Counted from the first letter of the stretch, positions 1-9,273 are shown. The stretch: DNA of 64,000 nt from Lelliottia nimipressuralis (GCF_004402045.1 NZ_SOMG01000030.1:372001-436000), one strand, 5' to 3'. Numbers and translations are program-made. Notes: generated from the sequence alone by a model not told the origin.

Positions 1-256
1 GGCCCGGCAATACGGCTTCGATCTCTCCCCCCAGGAGTGGATTGATTTCGTCCCGGCCAACTACCTTAACTCCACGCACCCGGATGCCATCTTTGTGCAA
101 AAGCTGGTGGTAGTGCAGCATCGCCCGGAAGGACGCCAGATTTTGCTGGGCGATGTGCTGAAAACCATCACGGCGAACGGCACTGAAACGCGGAAACTGG
201 CGGAGGAGGACATCCGCCATGTCCTGAAAGACCGTTTTGCGCTGACCGCCGCGTAA
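1..256 (+). CDS. Arylamine N-acetyltransferase-like protein, C-terminal part (5' end outside window)
   Basis: The open frame enters from the left edge (first full codon at position 2) and stops with TAA at 254-256, so only the last 84 residues are visible. The segment contains PANYLNSTHPDAIFV and later GRQILLGDVL, which fit the second half of arylamine N-acetyltransferases (acetyl-CoA dependent transfer to arylamines and hydrazines). The catalytic Cys-His-Asp triad lies upstream of the window, so activity cannot be judged. It converges on the RND operon, with 22 bases between the stops. Family assignment rests on motif resemblance only. Confidence 0.6.
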   Translation, partial: ARQYGFDLSPQEWIDFVPANYLNSTHPDAIFVQKLVVVQHRPEGRQILLGDVLKTITANGTETRKLAEEDIRHVLKDRFALTAA

Positions 257-278
257 TCTGCCGGGAAGCGGTGGGGCC

Positions 279-3200
279 TCAGCACTGCCTCTCTTCTGGG
301 GTTTTACGCTGAGCCCCCCACTGTAACAGCAGGCTAAACGACGCGGGTAACACGGTCAGCGTTACCAGCGTCGCAACCAGCAGCCCGCCGATAATGGCAT
401 AGGCCATTGGACCCCAGAAGACCTGGTGAGAGATAGGGATCATCCCCAGAATGGCGGCACAGGCGGTCAGACAGATGGGTCTGGCCCGGTGCTCCGCGGC
501 CGCCATAATCGCGGCATCGCTTGCCATCCCCTGAGCAAGATTGCTGTCAACTTCGCTAATCAATATCACCGCGTTCCGCACGATCATCCCCGCCAGGGCG
601 ATGACGCCCAGCAGCGCCACAAACCCCATCGGCGTTCCGCCGGGCAGCATAGCCAGCACGATCCCCGGTAAACCAAACGGGGCCATCAGGAGCGCCAGCA
701 GCATCCGGGAATATCGCCGCAGCTGAAGCATCAGCAGCAACAGCATGATGACCAGCGTCACCGGAAGAACGCTAAAGACGGAGTTATTCCCCTTATCCGA
801 TTCGGCAGCCGCGCCGCCTTCATCAATGCTGTAACCTGCCGGCAGACCCGCGCGCAGCGTATCGACCGCCGGACGCAGCGCTGTCGATACCGCTTCAGCC
901 CTCAGTCCCGGGGCAAGATCCGTTTGCACCGTGATAAAGGGCACGCGCTGCCGACGCCAGATGACCGGATCGTCCACGCCCCAGACCGGCGTCGCGACGG
1001 CGCTGAGCGGAATTTTTTTACCGTCATTCCCCTGAATCGTGAGCGAGGAGAGGGTGGCGGTGCTGTGACGCGCGCTGTCCGCGGCCCGGAGCACCACGTC
1101 AACAAGGCGATCGTTATCCCTGACCGAGGTAACAACGCTGCCGGACCAGACGGTATTCAGCGCGCGGGCTAGACTCTCAGACGATATTCCCGCCGCCCTG
1201 GCCGCCGTCTGATTCACCTCAAGGGTAATGACCCTCTCCGGCTCTCCGGCCGTCTGGTTAACGTCGCGTGATAACGGCGACCGGCCAATCGCGTCCGTGA
1301 GACGGTTCGCGAGCGCCCGGACCTGCTGATAATCAGGCCCGCTCACCCGGTATTTGATTGGCCAGCCGACGGGGGGCCCCAGCTCAAGGGGTGACACGCG
1401 CGTGATGATGTCGCTAAATTGCGTCGCCAGGATCCTGTTCAACTGCGTATGCAGACGATCCCGCGCCTCGAGATCTTTAGCCACCACAACCATCTGGGCG
1501 ATATTTTCATTTTCCAGCAGCACGTCCATCGGCAGATAAAAACGGATGGCGCCCGACCCGACGTAGGTAGAGTAGCGATCGATATTGCCGTTGCCGGCCA
1601 GCGCCTTTTCCAGCCTTTCCACCTGCCTTAGCGTCTCCTGCTGCGAGGCGTTGGCCGGAAGCGTCAGGCTGACCAGCAGCTCAGGCCGGTCGGAGGCGGG
1701 GAAGAACTCGCCCTGCATAAACGTCGTGCCGTACGCTGACAGCCCCAGCGCGGAAAGGGCGAACAGCACGGTAGCGAGCCGGTGACGTAGTGCCAGGCGC
1801 AAAAGCCGTCCGTACCCGCGCGCGATCCTGCCGGGGCCTGATGCACTATGCCTGATTTTTTCCGGCAACAGCCACGTCCCCGTCAGCGGCGAAAACAGGA
1901 TTGCGACAGCCCAGGAACAGAGCAGGGCAATGAGCACCACCGCAAACAAGGAAAAGCAGTATTCACCGGCGCTGGAGGCCGCAAAACCAACGGGAATAAA
2001 ACCGGCAATCATCACCAGAGTACCGGTGAGCATTGGAAATGCCGTCGTCCGGAAGGCCCAGGTAGCCGCGTGCAGGCGGGAATCCCCGGCTTCCAGCCGG
2101 GAGACCATCGTTTCTACGGCAATCATGGCGTCATCCACCAGCAGACCCAGCGCAATGATCAACGCCCCGAGCGAAATGCGCTGAAGGCCGATGCCGGCGA
2201 GCATCATGCCGGCAAACGTCATGGCCAGCACCAGCGGGATGGCCGTCGCCACCACCAGCCCTGCCCGCAACCCCAGCGAGACAAATGAGACTGCCAGCAC
2301 GATAACAACGGCTTCGATAAGCACCCGGATAAAACCGCTTACCGCGTCACTGACCACCGCCGACTGATCGGCGACTTTCACCATCTCCATACCGTGCGGC
2401 AGCCCGGCGCTGAGGGCCGCCATTTTGGCATTCAGCGCCGCACCGAAACGCAGCATGTTGCCCGTCGGCGCCATCGACACCGCCAGCCCGATTGCCGGTT
2501 TGCCGTTCACCCGGTAAGCAGGGGCCGGCGGCTCGGCGGTTTCCCGCGTGATGGTGGCAATGTCGGTCAGCGGAATATAGCGATTGTTAACGTGCAGCGT
2601 GACGGCGCGTAAACTCTCTTCGGTCGAGAGCGCCCCGCTGACCTTTATGGCGATATTCTCCTGTCCGGTGCGCATAATCCCTGCCGGGACAACCGCGTTT
2701 TGCGCCCGGAGGGCGTCGGCAACCTCCTGAATATCGAGCCCCATACCGGCCAGACGCGCCGGAGAAAAGGCGAGGACCCACTGCTCCTGCTGTTCGCCCA
2801 GCAGGGTGGTTTTGCCCATATCCGGCACGGACATGAGCTCCCGACGTATTGTTTCTGCGCGATCCCGGACCTCACGCAGGGTGAAACCCTCGGGAATAAA
2901 GGCATAAATGGTGCCGAACGTGTCGTCAAACTCGTCGTCAACGGCAGGGCCCTGCACCCCTTCAGGCAGGGACGGCGCGATGTCCTGCATTTTCTTGCGA
3001 ACCTGATACCAGATGCCCGGCACGTTTTGCGGGGGCGTATCGTCACGAAGGTTGACGTGGATAACGGTGCGTCCGGCATGGGTTTCACTTTCGAGATAAT
3101 CCAGCCAGGGCGTTTCCTGCAGCTTTTTCTCAAGGGTATCGGTCAGCAGGCGGGTGGTATCCGCCACGGATGCTCCCGGCCACTGCGCGGAGACGACGGC

Positions 3201-3356
3201 CGTTTTAATGGTGAATGCCGGATCTTCGTTACGCGGCAGCTTCTCATAGCAGAACACGCCCATCGCAATGACCAGCAGCATGAAAAAACTGACCATCTGC
3301 TGGTTCTTAAGCGCCCAGGCGGACAGGTTAAGTTTCGCTTCCGCGCCTGCGTTCAT
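279..3356 (-). CDS. RND multidrug efflux permease, TriC-like
   Basis: A 1025-residue inner-membrane proton/drug antiporter of the HAE-RND family, at the usual full length. After a cytoplasmic N-terminus it has TM1, a large periplasmic loop and a central helix bundle with the paired acidic residues of TM4 (LLVDDAMIAVE), needed for proton relay. The stretches NEDPAFTIK, LQETPWLDYLES and VPGIWYQVRKKM resemble the triclosan pump TriC and its relatives more than AcrB or OqxB; this subfamily call is from memory of family sequences. The start codon overlaps the stop of the upstream adaptor gene by 4 bases, so the two are translationally coupled. No outer-membrane channel gene is present, so it presumably uses TolC or a distant partner. 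Confidence 0.9.
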   Translation of the reverse strand: MNAGAEAKLNLSAWALKNQQMVSFFMLLVIAMGVFCYEKLPRNEDPAFTIKTAVVSAQWPGASVADTTRLLTDTLEKKLQETPWLDYLESETHAGRTVIHVNLRDDTPPQNVPGIWYQVRKKMQDIAPSLPEGVQGPAVDDEFDDTFGTIYAFIPEGFTLREVRDRAETIRRELMSVPDMGKTTLLGEQQEQWVLAFSPARLAGMGLDIQEVADALRAQNAVVPAGIMRTGQENIAIKVSGALSTEESLRAVTLHVNNRYIPLTDIATITRETAEPPAPAYRVNGKPAIGLAVSMAPTGNMLRFGAALNAKMAALSAGLPHGMEMVKVADQSAVVSDAVSGFIRVLIEAVVIVLAVSFVSLGLRAGLVVATAIPLVLAMTFAGMMLAGIGLQRISLGALIIALGLLVDDAMIAVETMVSRLEAGDSRLHAATWAFRTTAFPMLTGTLVMIAGFIPVGFAASSAGEYCFSLFAVVLIALLCSWAVAILFSPLTGTWLLPEKIRHSASGPGRIARGYGRLLRLALRHRLATVLFALSALGLSAYGTTFMQGEFFPASDRPELLVSLTLPANASQQETLRQVERLEKALAGNGNIDRYSTYVGSGAIRFYLPMDVLLENENIAQMVVVAKDLEARDRLHTQLNRILATQFSDIITRVSPLELGPPVGWPIKYRVSGPDYQQVRALANRLTDAIGRSPLSRDVNQTAGEPERVITLEVNQTAARAAGISSESLARALNTVWSGSVVTSVRDNDRLVDVVLRAADSARHSTATLSSLTIQGNDGKKIPLSAVATPVWGVDDPVIWRRQRVPFITVQTDLAPGLRAEAVSTALRPAVDTLRAGLPAGYSIDEGGAAAESDKGNNSVFSVLPVTLVIMLLLLMLQLRRYSRMLLALLMAPFGLPGIVLAMLPGGTPMGFVALLGVIALAGMIVRNAVILISEVDSNLAQGMASDAAIMAAAEHRARPICLTACAAILGMIPISHQVFWGPMAYAIIGGLLVATLVTLTVLPASFSLLLQWGAQRKTPEERQC

Positions 3357-4501
3357 GGCTGAACCTCCCCGGGCACCACCGGCTCGTCGGAACGTAATGT
3401 GCTCACGCCTGCCGTAATGACCCTGTCGCCTGGCTCAAGGCCGGAGGCAATCATGACGGAGGTGGCCGTATAGCTGGCGGGCACCACCACGCGCAGCTGC
3501 GCCTGCGACTGCGGGGTGATCACAAAAACCGCTGGTTTGTCGCCGGCGCGGCTTAGCGCCGACGCGGGCAGGGTAAACCCGTGCGGAGCGGTGGAGGGCA
3601 ACGTAACGGTGACGCTGGCGCCCAGCGCCATGGCCGCTGGCGGGTTTTGCAGGGTGGCCCTGACGCGCCAGGTGCGGGTCTGAGGATCGGCCTGCGGGGT
3701 GATATCCCGCAGCGCGGCAGACGCCTGAACTGACGGGTCGCTGAGGAGGGAAACCTGCAACTCCGCCTTGTCCAGAGGCGGGACCGCATCGGGCGTGGCA
3801 ATATCAAACACCGCGTCGCGGGCTTCACCGGTCGCCAGCGTCAGCACAGACTGACCGGCGCTGGCAACCTGTTCCGCAGACGCGCTCACGGCCGTGATCG
3901 TGCCCGTTTGCGGGGCGATCAGGCGCGTCCAGCCCAGGCTTTCGCGTGCGTTACGCCATGCGGCCTCGCTGCTTTTTAAGCGCGCGCTGGCGACAAGCCA
4001 GTCCGCACGGGCGCTGTCGAGCTGCGTGCGGGCTATCGCGCCCGTTGGCATGAGCTTTTGCATTCGACTGACGTTAAGCGCGGCGACCTGCGCAGAGGCT
4101 TTAGCGCCTTCATAGTCGGCCGCGGCGCTGTCGAGCTGGTTTTGCCCGGTCGTATTATCAAGCGTGGCCAGCAGCTGTCCGGCGGTGACCCGATCGCCAA
4201 TATCGACGCTACGCGTCAGTATCCGGCCTCCGGTGCGAAAGCTCAGCGTCGTTTCATCGTGGGCATGGATTTCACCGGTTCTTTCCAGCGCGGGAAGCGA
4301 TTGGGCGGCGCCCACGACGACGTAGCGTACCGTACGCACAGGGTCTGGCTGATTTTCGTGTTTTTCACCGCAGCCGGTCAGCGGAAAAATCGCCAGCGCA
4401 ATCAGCGCCAGGGGAAGAAAATGCAGCCAGGAAAGGGTGCGCGCCACGCCGTACAAATGATGCAGGCAGTGGCGGAGGGAGAGAATAAATTCGTCTGACA
4501 T
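3353..4501 (-). CDS. RND efflux periplasmic adaptor lipoprotein
   Basis: A 382-residue membrane-fusion protein. It starts with about 24 residues, then a hydrophobic segment ending in a lipobox (FPLTGC), so it should be lipid-anchored in the inner membrane facing the periplasm. The middle shows the usual order: barrel-sandwich half, alpha-helical hairpin (about residues 110-190), second half (TGTITAVSASAEQV), beta-barrel and membrane-proximal domain near the C-terminus (GLEPGDRVITAG). The ATG is preceded by GGAG about 9 bases upstream. It is the third gene of a response regulator-kinase-adaptor-permease operon. It should bridge the permease at 279-3356 to an outer-membrane channel. Confidence 0.88.
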   Translation of the reverse strand: MSDEFILSLRHCLHHLYGVARTLSWLHFLPLALIALAIFPLTGCGEKHENQPDPVRTVRYVVVGAAQSLPALERTGEIHAHDETTLSFRTGGRILTRSVDIGDRVTAGQLLATLDNTTGQNQLDSAAADYEGAKASAQVAALNVSRMQKLMPTGAIARTQLDSARADWLVASARLKSSEAAWRNARESLGWTRLIAPQTGTITAVSASAEQVASAGQSVLTLATGEARDAVFDIATPDAVPPLDKAELQVSLLSDPSVQASAALRDITPQADPQTRTWRVRATLQNPPAAMALGASVTVTLPSTAPHGFTLPASALSRAGDKPAVFVITPQSQAQLRVVVPASYTATSVMIASGLEPGDRVITAGVSTLRSDEPVVPGEVQP

Positions 4502-4579
4502 AACGCCGCTCCATAAAGGTGATGGCGTTATTAAATGCGCGCTACGTCGAGAAAGATTCGATGTTGTGTCAAGGGTTTA

Positions 4580-5776
4580 TCAAGAGTGAAGATTTTCATT
4601 ATCGGACGGATGCCAGGGCAATAAAATGCGCACCGCGAGGCCGCCTGATTCAGGTAATGACGCGCTAATCTCCCCCCCATGCGCCTGACAAATCGCCCGG
4701 GCGATGGACAAACCGAGGCCGCTGCCGCCGGAGTGCCGTGCGCGGGACTGCTCCTCGCGGCTAAAACGTTTAAACATTTCCGGTAAGAACTGGGGCGAGA
4801 CGCCCGGCCCGTCATCGGTAAATTCGAGGGTGTAATGCCCGCGGGCGTAGTGCAGCGCCACATCAAGGTGGCCGCCTTCGCGTCCGTAACGTAGCGCATT
4901 TTCCATAAGGATGGTAATGACCTGGCCCATCCGGAACGCATCGCCCCGGAAGGGGCAGGTGTGCGGGTTACGCAGCGTTATCCTGAAATGATGCGCATCG
5001 GCCTGGGGCATGATCCAGGCAGCCCGCTCCTGGATCAGCTCATCCAGACAGAACGGCTGGTCCTCCAGCACAAGGTTACCCGCGTCGGCCAACGAGATAA
5101 GGTGGAGCTCATCGGTGAGACGATTGAGGTGCTGGAGCTGCTTCATGACCATTTCCAGCTGCGCGGGGCTGGCATCAAACACACCGTCTAACATGCCCTG
5201 CATCCGCCCGATGGCGGCCGTCAGGGGCGATCGCAGCTCGTGTGCCATCGCCACGTGTGAGGCGCGGAGCTCTTTTTCATAGCGGGCGAGTCGTCCCGTC
5301 ATGGAGTTAAAGTCCGTCGCGAAGCTGACCATTTCCGCCGGCGCATCCTTGATGAGCTCTGCCTGACGGCCAAATTGCCCTTCGGCAACATCCTTTGCCG
5401 CATCACGAAGTCGGCTGAACTGCAGCGCCAGCGGCCGGGCGTGTTTTAGCCCCATCACCACGATAAACGGGATCATCACCAGCACCAGCAGCGCCACCGT
5501 GGCCCAGTCCGCCGAAGCGATGGACGGCGTGGAATAGCTCAGGCCCCACCAGGTATCCACAATCGTGTGGAAACGGGCCGGGTTGAGCTGCGGGTTCTGG
5601 CTGAGGGTAAGAAACTCTTGTCGGACCGCCGCCGGCATCCTGCCCATTATCCAGTAGTTCTGGACCGCATAACGCAGCCACATACAGGTCGCGATGACAA
5701 TCACGCTGCCGATGGCCAGGGCTAATATGCGCGCGCAAATCCAGCGCCACAGAGAGGAGTGCCGGTGTTTTATCAT
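4580..5776 (-). CDS. Sensor histidine kinase controlling the adjacent RND pump (AdeS/BaeS-like)
   Basis: A 398-residue membrane histidine kinase. TM1 is at about residues 15-35, a short periplasmic domain of some 55 residues follows, TM2 is at about 92-110, then a HAMP segment and the H-box (MAHELRSPL) with phosphoacceptor His179. N-box (ILMENALRYGREGG) and G-boxes (DDGPGVSP, GSGLGLSIA) are intact. Its first codons overlap the response-regulator stop by 4 bases. A gap of about 78 bases separates it from the adaptor gene, so the TCS and pump probably form one operon or two closely linked units. The small sensor domain suggests it senses ligands in or near the membrane, but no ligand can be read from sequence. 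Confidence 0.9.
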   Translation of the reverse strand: MIKHRHSSLWRWICARILALAIGSVIVIATCMWLRYAVQNYWIMGRMPAAVRQEFLTLSQNPQLNPARFHTIVDTWWGLSYSTPSIASADWATVALLVLVMIPFIVVMGLKHARPLALQFSRLRDAAKDVAEGQFGRQAELIKDAPAEMVSFATDFNSMTGRLARYEKELRASHVAMAHELRSPLTAAIGRMQGMLDGVFDASPAQLEMVMKQLQHLNRLTDELHLISLADAGNLVLEDQPFCLDELIQERAAWIMPQADAHHFRITLRNPHTCPFRGDAFRMGQVITILMENALRYGREGGHLDVALHYARGHYTLEFTDDGPGVSPQFLPEMFKRFSREEQSRARHSGGSGLGLSIARAICQAHGGEISASLPESGGLAVRILLPWHPSDNENLHS

Positions 5777-6468
5777 GGCTGTCTGAACCTGTAACCCACG
5801 CCGCGAACGTTGATCAGCACGCCGGAAATACCGCCAGCCTCGAGTTTTTTGCGCAGGTTATAAATATGGGTGTCGACTACGCGCTCCAGCGCCTCGCTTT
5901 CCGGCAAACAGTGCTCCAGTAAATACTGGCGGGAAAACGGGTACGCAGGAGAACGCAGCAGCGTTGCCAGAAGAGAGAATTCCGTTGGTGTAAGATCGAG
6001 CATCACAGGCGCGTCGTCGCCGTTATCCACGCTCGCCACAATGGCGGCGACATCCACCGCCAGCGTTTGCCAGCGAAGGATCTTTTCCTCTGTCTCTTTT
6101 TTACTGCTGCGTCGCAGTACCGCCTGCACCCGCGCCACCACTTCGCCCGGATGATAAGGTTTAACAACGTAATCATCGGCACCGTACCGCAGGGCACCAA
6201 TGCGATCGGGGGTATCTCCCATGGCCGTAACCATGATCACCGGCACGTCGCTTTTACGACGCAGGCCAGCCAGCACTTCGGTGCCGTTAAGCCCCGGCAG
6301 CATTACATCCAGCAGAATGAGGTCGGGTTTCCACCGCTGCGCCATCTCCAGCCCGGAAAGACCGTCTCCGGTAATGGTCACGTCGTAATTTTCACGCCGT
6401 AAATAGGCTTCGAGCACGCCAGCCGCGTCGGCGTCATCTTCAATAATCAGTACTCTTCTGGACAACAT
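5773..6468 (-). CDS. OmpR-family response regulator, AdeR-like
   Basis: A receiver plus winged-helix DNA-binding protein of 231 residues. The acidic pocket (IIEDD), phosphoacceptor Asp54 (LILLDVMLPGLNG), switch Thr and Lys (VVKPYHP) are all present. The C-terminal half ends with LERVVDTHIYNLRKKLE and LINVRGVGYRF, close to the Acinetobacter efflux regulator AdeR. The longer frame begins 27 bases upstream, but the ATG at 6468 is chosen because AAGGAG sits six bases before it. It is divergent from the MipA-like gene at 6593, with about 125 bases between starts, so a shared promoter region could let it control both the pump and the outer-membrane protein. Confidence 0.9.
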   Translation of the reverse strand: MLSRRVLIIEDDADAAGVLEAYLRRENYDVTITGDGLSGLEMAQRWKPDLILLDVMLPGLNGTEVLAGLRRKSDVPVIMVTAMGDTPDRIGALRYGADDYVVKPYHPGEVVARVQAVLRRSSKKETEEKILRWQTLAVDVAAIVASVDNGDDAPVMLDLTPTEFSLLATLLRSPAYPFSRQYLLEHCLPESEALERVVDTHIYNLRKKLEAGGISGVLINVRGVGYRFRQP

Positions 6469-6592
6469 CCGTTCTCCTTGACCGTTTCTTAACACTATCC
6501 CGACGATTCATTGATTTTGGCAAATCATACTGCGCCAACATTGTGTGGCCGCCCCTGTTTCAGGAGACGCCAGCGTCTGTATGGAGAGCAGT

Positions 6593-7378
6593 ATGATAGC
6601 GATAAAAAAAGTCCTGTATATGTCCGTCCCGCTTCTGATGGTCGTGGCATCCGGCGCGCAGGCGGATGATGGCACCGCGTCCGATTCCTTAACAGTCGGG
6701 CTGGGAGGGCAGTACGCCCCCCGTTACTCAGGCTCAGACAAGCAGGTGTGGCAGGTGGTTCCGGTGCTGCAGGGTCGTAAAGGCGCTTTCTTTATTGATG
6801 CGCAAAAAGGGGTGGGATATGACCTGCAAAACGACAGCGGTTGGTACTTCGAACACACGCTGGGCTACGACTTCGGAAGGGCTGAGAAAAATTCTGGCTG
6901 GCGTGAGGGCGCAAACAATCTGAAAGGGATGGGTGACATTGATGCCACCCTGAATACCGGCCTTGCCGTCGGCTGGCAGGCTCTGCCCTGGCTGAGCGTT
7001 GAGGGCAGAGCCACGCTGCCGTTAACGGACAGCCAGGGGGGACGCTATCAGGCCTCCGTGACGCTGATCCCGGTACAAAATAACCAGGACACGATCGCCT
7101 TTCAGTCCGCGGCCCTGTTTGGCGACAGCCGTTATCTGAATACCTGGTATGGGGTCAGCGAGCAGCAGAGCCGCCGCACCGGCTATAGCCGCTATGCTGC
7201 GCCGGGTGGATTTTATGGCGTCGATACCAGTCTGACCTGGAGCCATCAGTTCGATGCTCACTGGGGGACAGTCCTGAGCGCGGACTATACCTGGCTTGGC
7301 GACCATGCGAATGACAGCCCGATCGTGATGCGGCGCAATGAGGGGTCTGCAACCGCCGCCATCACCTGGACATTTTAA
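6593..7378 (+). CDS. MipA/OmpV family outer-membrane protein (copy 1)
   Basis: A 261-residue protein with a Sec signal peptide (MIAIKKVLYMSVPLLMVV... cut near AQADD) and alternating beta-strand pattern ending in aromatic residue Phe (ITWTF), as expected for a beta-barrel. GGQYAPRYSGSDK and the late DSPIV segment are shared with the second copy at 48775. The start at 6593 is preferred over an upstream frame start because GGAGAG lies just before it and the signal peptide begins there. MipA in E. coli interacts with murein enzymes and OmpV in Salmonella is an adhesin/porin; which role applies here is unknown. Divergent placement next to an efflux-linked two-component system suggests envelope-stress control. 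Confidence 0.85.
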   Translation: MIAIKKVLYMSVPLLMVVASGAQADDGTASDSLTVGLGGQYAPRYSGSDKQVWQVVPVLQGRKGAFFIDAQKGVGYDLQNDSGWYFEHTLGYDFGRAEKNSGWREGANNLKGMGDIDATLNTGLAVGWQALPWLSVEGRATLPLTDSQGGRYQASVTLIPVQNNQDTIAFQSAALFGDSRYLNTWYGVSEQQSRRTGYSRYAAPGGFYGVDTSLTWSHQFDAHWGTVLSADYTWLGDHANDSPIVMRRNEGSATAAITWTF

Positions 7379-7390
7379 CCAGGGAAAGGG

Positions 7391-7669
7391 TCAGGCAAAG
7401 AGTCCCTTAATAAGCATCCAGAAAAGAGAGAGCAGGCAGAGGATTTGTACCGTTCGCAATGACCACAGCTGAAAACGCCATTGATACCGCTCCCGGGCAT
7501 CGGCTTCTGCGATCGGGCCTGCGGCGGCGTTGGCATCCGCGGCGTTTTTCCTTATGCGGCGCAGAAAATCATGACACAGCCAGACCAGAAGTACGAAGGC
7601 AATGATTCTGGAGAAAAGTAAACCGTAGGCGGTATAAAACATATCCCAGTAGCAACTGAGGGTGTCCAT
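7391..7669 (-). CDS. Small two-TM membrane protein, unknown function
   Basis: A 92-residue protein with one hydrophobic segment at about residues 18-36 (LLFSRIIAFVLLVWLC), a basic and Ala-rich cytoplasmic-looking loop (RRIRKNAADANAAAG) and a second hydrophobic segment at the C-terminus (ILCLLSLFWMLIKGLF). No family recognised. It ends 12 bases from the stop of the convergent MipA-like gene and starts 53 bases after the stop of yajD. It could be a real but uncharacterised inner-membrane protein; codon pattern is like its neighbours. Confidence 0.55.
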   Translation of the reverse strand: MDTLSCYWDMFYTAYGLLFSRIIAFVLLVWLCHDFLRRIRKNAADANAAAGPIAEADARERYQWRFQLWSLRTVQILCLLSLFWMLIKGLFA

Positions 7670-7721
7670 GGCCTTTTTCCTTTCCTGAGCCGCCCATACG
7701 GCAGATATGGGCGGTGAACGA

Positions 7722-8069
7722 TTATTTCTTCTTATTCATCATTGCTTTTAAATCAGCAAAGGGATTAAACGTGGCGACGCCCACGTCTTTTTGCGCGTCT
7801 TCCCCGGCAACCACGGTGGTACCGTACTGATCCGCTTCGGTGTATTTCGAATGTTCGTGATCGTGGCAAAACAGGCACAGCAGCTCCCAGTTGCTGCCAT
7901 CTTCCGGGTTGTTGGTATGGTCGTGATCGATATGGTGAACCGTGAGTTCACGCAGATTGGAATAGACAAACTCGCGCGAGCAGCGTCCACACACCCATGG
8001 ATAGATTTTTAATGCTTTTTCGCGATAGCCGCTTTCCAGCCGCGCGTAGTTTTTGGGGATCAAAGCCAT
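7722..8069 (-). CDS. yajD: HNH nuclease-family protein YajD
   Basis: A 115-residue protein nearly identical in sequence pattern to E. coli YajD. It has an HNH fold: two CxxC pairs (CGRC and CLFC) that would bind zinc, and the core LTVHHIDHDHTNN with the catalytic-type His residues, followed by ELLCLFCHDHEH. The biological substrate is not known in E. coli. A GC-rich inverted repeat follows the gene at 7690-7714 (arms CCGCCCATA / TATGGGCGG) and may help end transcription, though it lacks a T tract. Confidence 0.93.
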   Translation of the reverse strand: MALIPKNYARLESGYREKALKIYPWVCGRCSREFVYSNLRELTVHHIDHDHTNNPEDGSNWELLCLFCHDHEHSKYTEADQYGTTVVAGEDAQKDVGVATFNPFADLKAMMNKKK

Positions 8070-8241
8070 TGCCGGTTTTACCTGCCATAAAAAGAGTGGG
8101 GAATATTATATCCCATTATGGAACGTAATGACGAACCCCTCAATTCAATCAATTTATTTGAATCATTCCGTTAAATAAACGCCGTTTATTCTCTCCAGAT
8201 ACTGCGTAAAGTAGATAGTACGCAAAGCATTATCAGGACAC

Positions 8242-9273
8242 ATGGTTATGAAAAAGATCGGGTTTTTATCCTTTGGTCACTGGACACCCTCGCCGCAGTC
8301 CGGTACGCGCTCGGCGGCAGACACGCTGCTGCAGTCCATCGATTTAGCCGTGGCGGCTGAAGAGCTGGGGGCCGACGGCGCGTACTTCCGCGTGCACCAC
8401 TTCGCCCGACAGCTTAGCTCGCCTTTCCCTCTGCTGGCCGCCATTGGCGCAAAAACGAAAACCATCGAAATCGGTACGGGCGTCATTGATATGCGCTATG
8501 AAAATCCGATGTACATGGCCGAGGATGCGGGCGCGGCGGACCTGATTTCCGGCGGGCGTTTGCAGCTTGGCATCAGCCGGGGCTCTCCGGAGCAGGTAAT
8601 TGATGGCTGGCGTCATTTCGGCTATGTCCCGCAGGAAGGGGAAAACGAGTCGGATATGGCGCGCCGTCATACCGAGGTGCTGCTTGAGGTGCTGCGCGGT
8701 GAAGGGTTTGCCAAACCGAATCCACAGCCGATGTTTCCGAATCCGCCGGGGCTGCTGCGCCTGGAGCCTTATTCAGAAGGGCTGCGCGAGCGGATCTGGT
8801 GGGGCGCAGGTTCAAATGCGACGGCCGTATGGGCCGCGAAACTCGGAATGAACCTGCAAAGCTCAACGCTGAAAGACGATGAAACCGGTGAGCCGTTCCA
8901 TATTCAGCAGGCAAAACAGATCCGCGCGTACCGGCAGGCCTGGAAAGATGCGGGGCACACGCGCGAGCCGCGGGTATCGGTTAGCCGCAGCATTTTTGCA
9001 CTAATGGACGACCGTGACCGGATGTACTTCGGTGCCAGCCGCAACGACAGCGATAGCGTGGGTTACCTGGATGAGAAAACGCGCGCTATCTTCGGGCGCA
9101 GCTATGCCGCGGAGCCTGACAAGCTGGTTGATCAGCTGAAAAAGGACGAGGCGATTGCCGAAGCCGATACGCTCTTACTGACCGTCCCGAACCAGCTGGG
9201 TGTGGATTATAATGCGCACGTGATTGAGTCCATTCTCAAGCATGTCGCACCGGCAATGGGCTGGCGCAAGTAG
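8242..9273 (+). CDS. LLM-class flavin-dependent oxidoreductase
   Basis: A 343-residue luciferase-like monooxygenase, a TIM-barrel enzyme using FMNH2 and oxygen on an organic substrate. The family pattern is visible: GFLSFGHW at strand 1, AEELGADGAYFRVHH, an IEIGTGVIDMRYENP segment and GGRLQLGISRGSPEQV, which fits LLM proteins of the bacterial luciferase superfamily. Substrate cannot be predicted. Either the ATG at 8242 (AGG five bases upstream) or the second Met at 8248 could start it. It stands alone and converges with tqsA. Confidence 0.85.
   Translation: MVMKKIGFLSFGHWTPSPQSGTRSAADTLLQSIDLAVAAEELGADGAYFRVHHFARQLSSPFPLLAAIGAKTKTIEIGTGVIDMRYENPMYMAEDAGAADLISGGRLQLGISRGSPEQVIDGWRHFGYVPQEGENESDMARRHTEVLLEVLRGEGFAKPNPQPMFPNPPGLLRLEPYSEGLRERIWWGAGSNATAVWAAKLGMNLQSSTLKDDETGEPFHIQQAKQIRAYRQAWKDAGHTREPRVSVSRSIFALMDDRDRMYFGASRNDSDSVGYLDEKTRAIFGRSYAAEPDKLVDQLKKDEAIAEADTLLLTVPNQLGVDYNAHVIESILKHVAPAMGWRK

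Noticed and set aside
1848..2288. 146-codon plus-strand frame inside the RND permease
   Set aside because: Antisense shadow of a GC-rich coding gene; its product is a Gln/Arg/His-rich, low-complexity chain typical of shadow frames.
2700..3362. 220-codon frame antisense to the RND pump start
   Set aside because: Shadow of the pump; no ribosome site or known motif.
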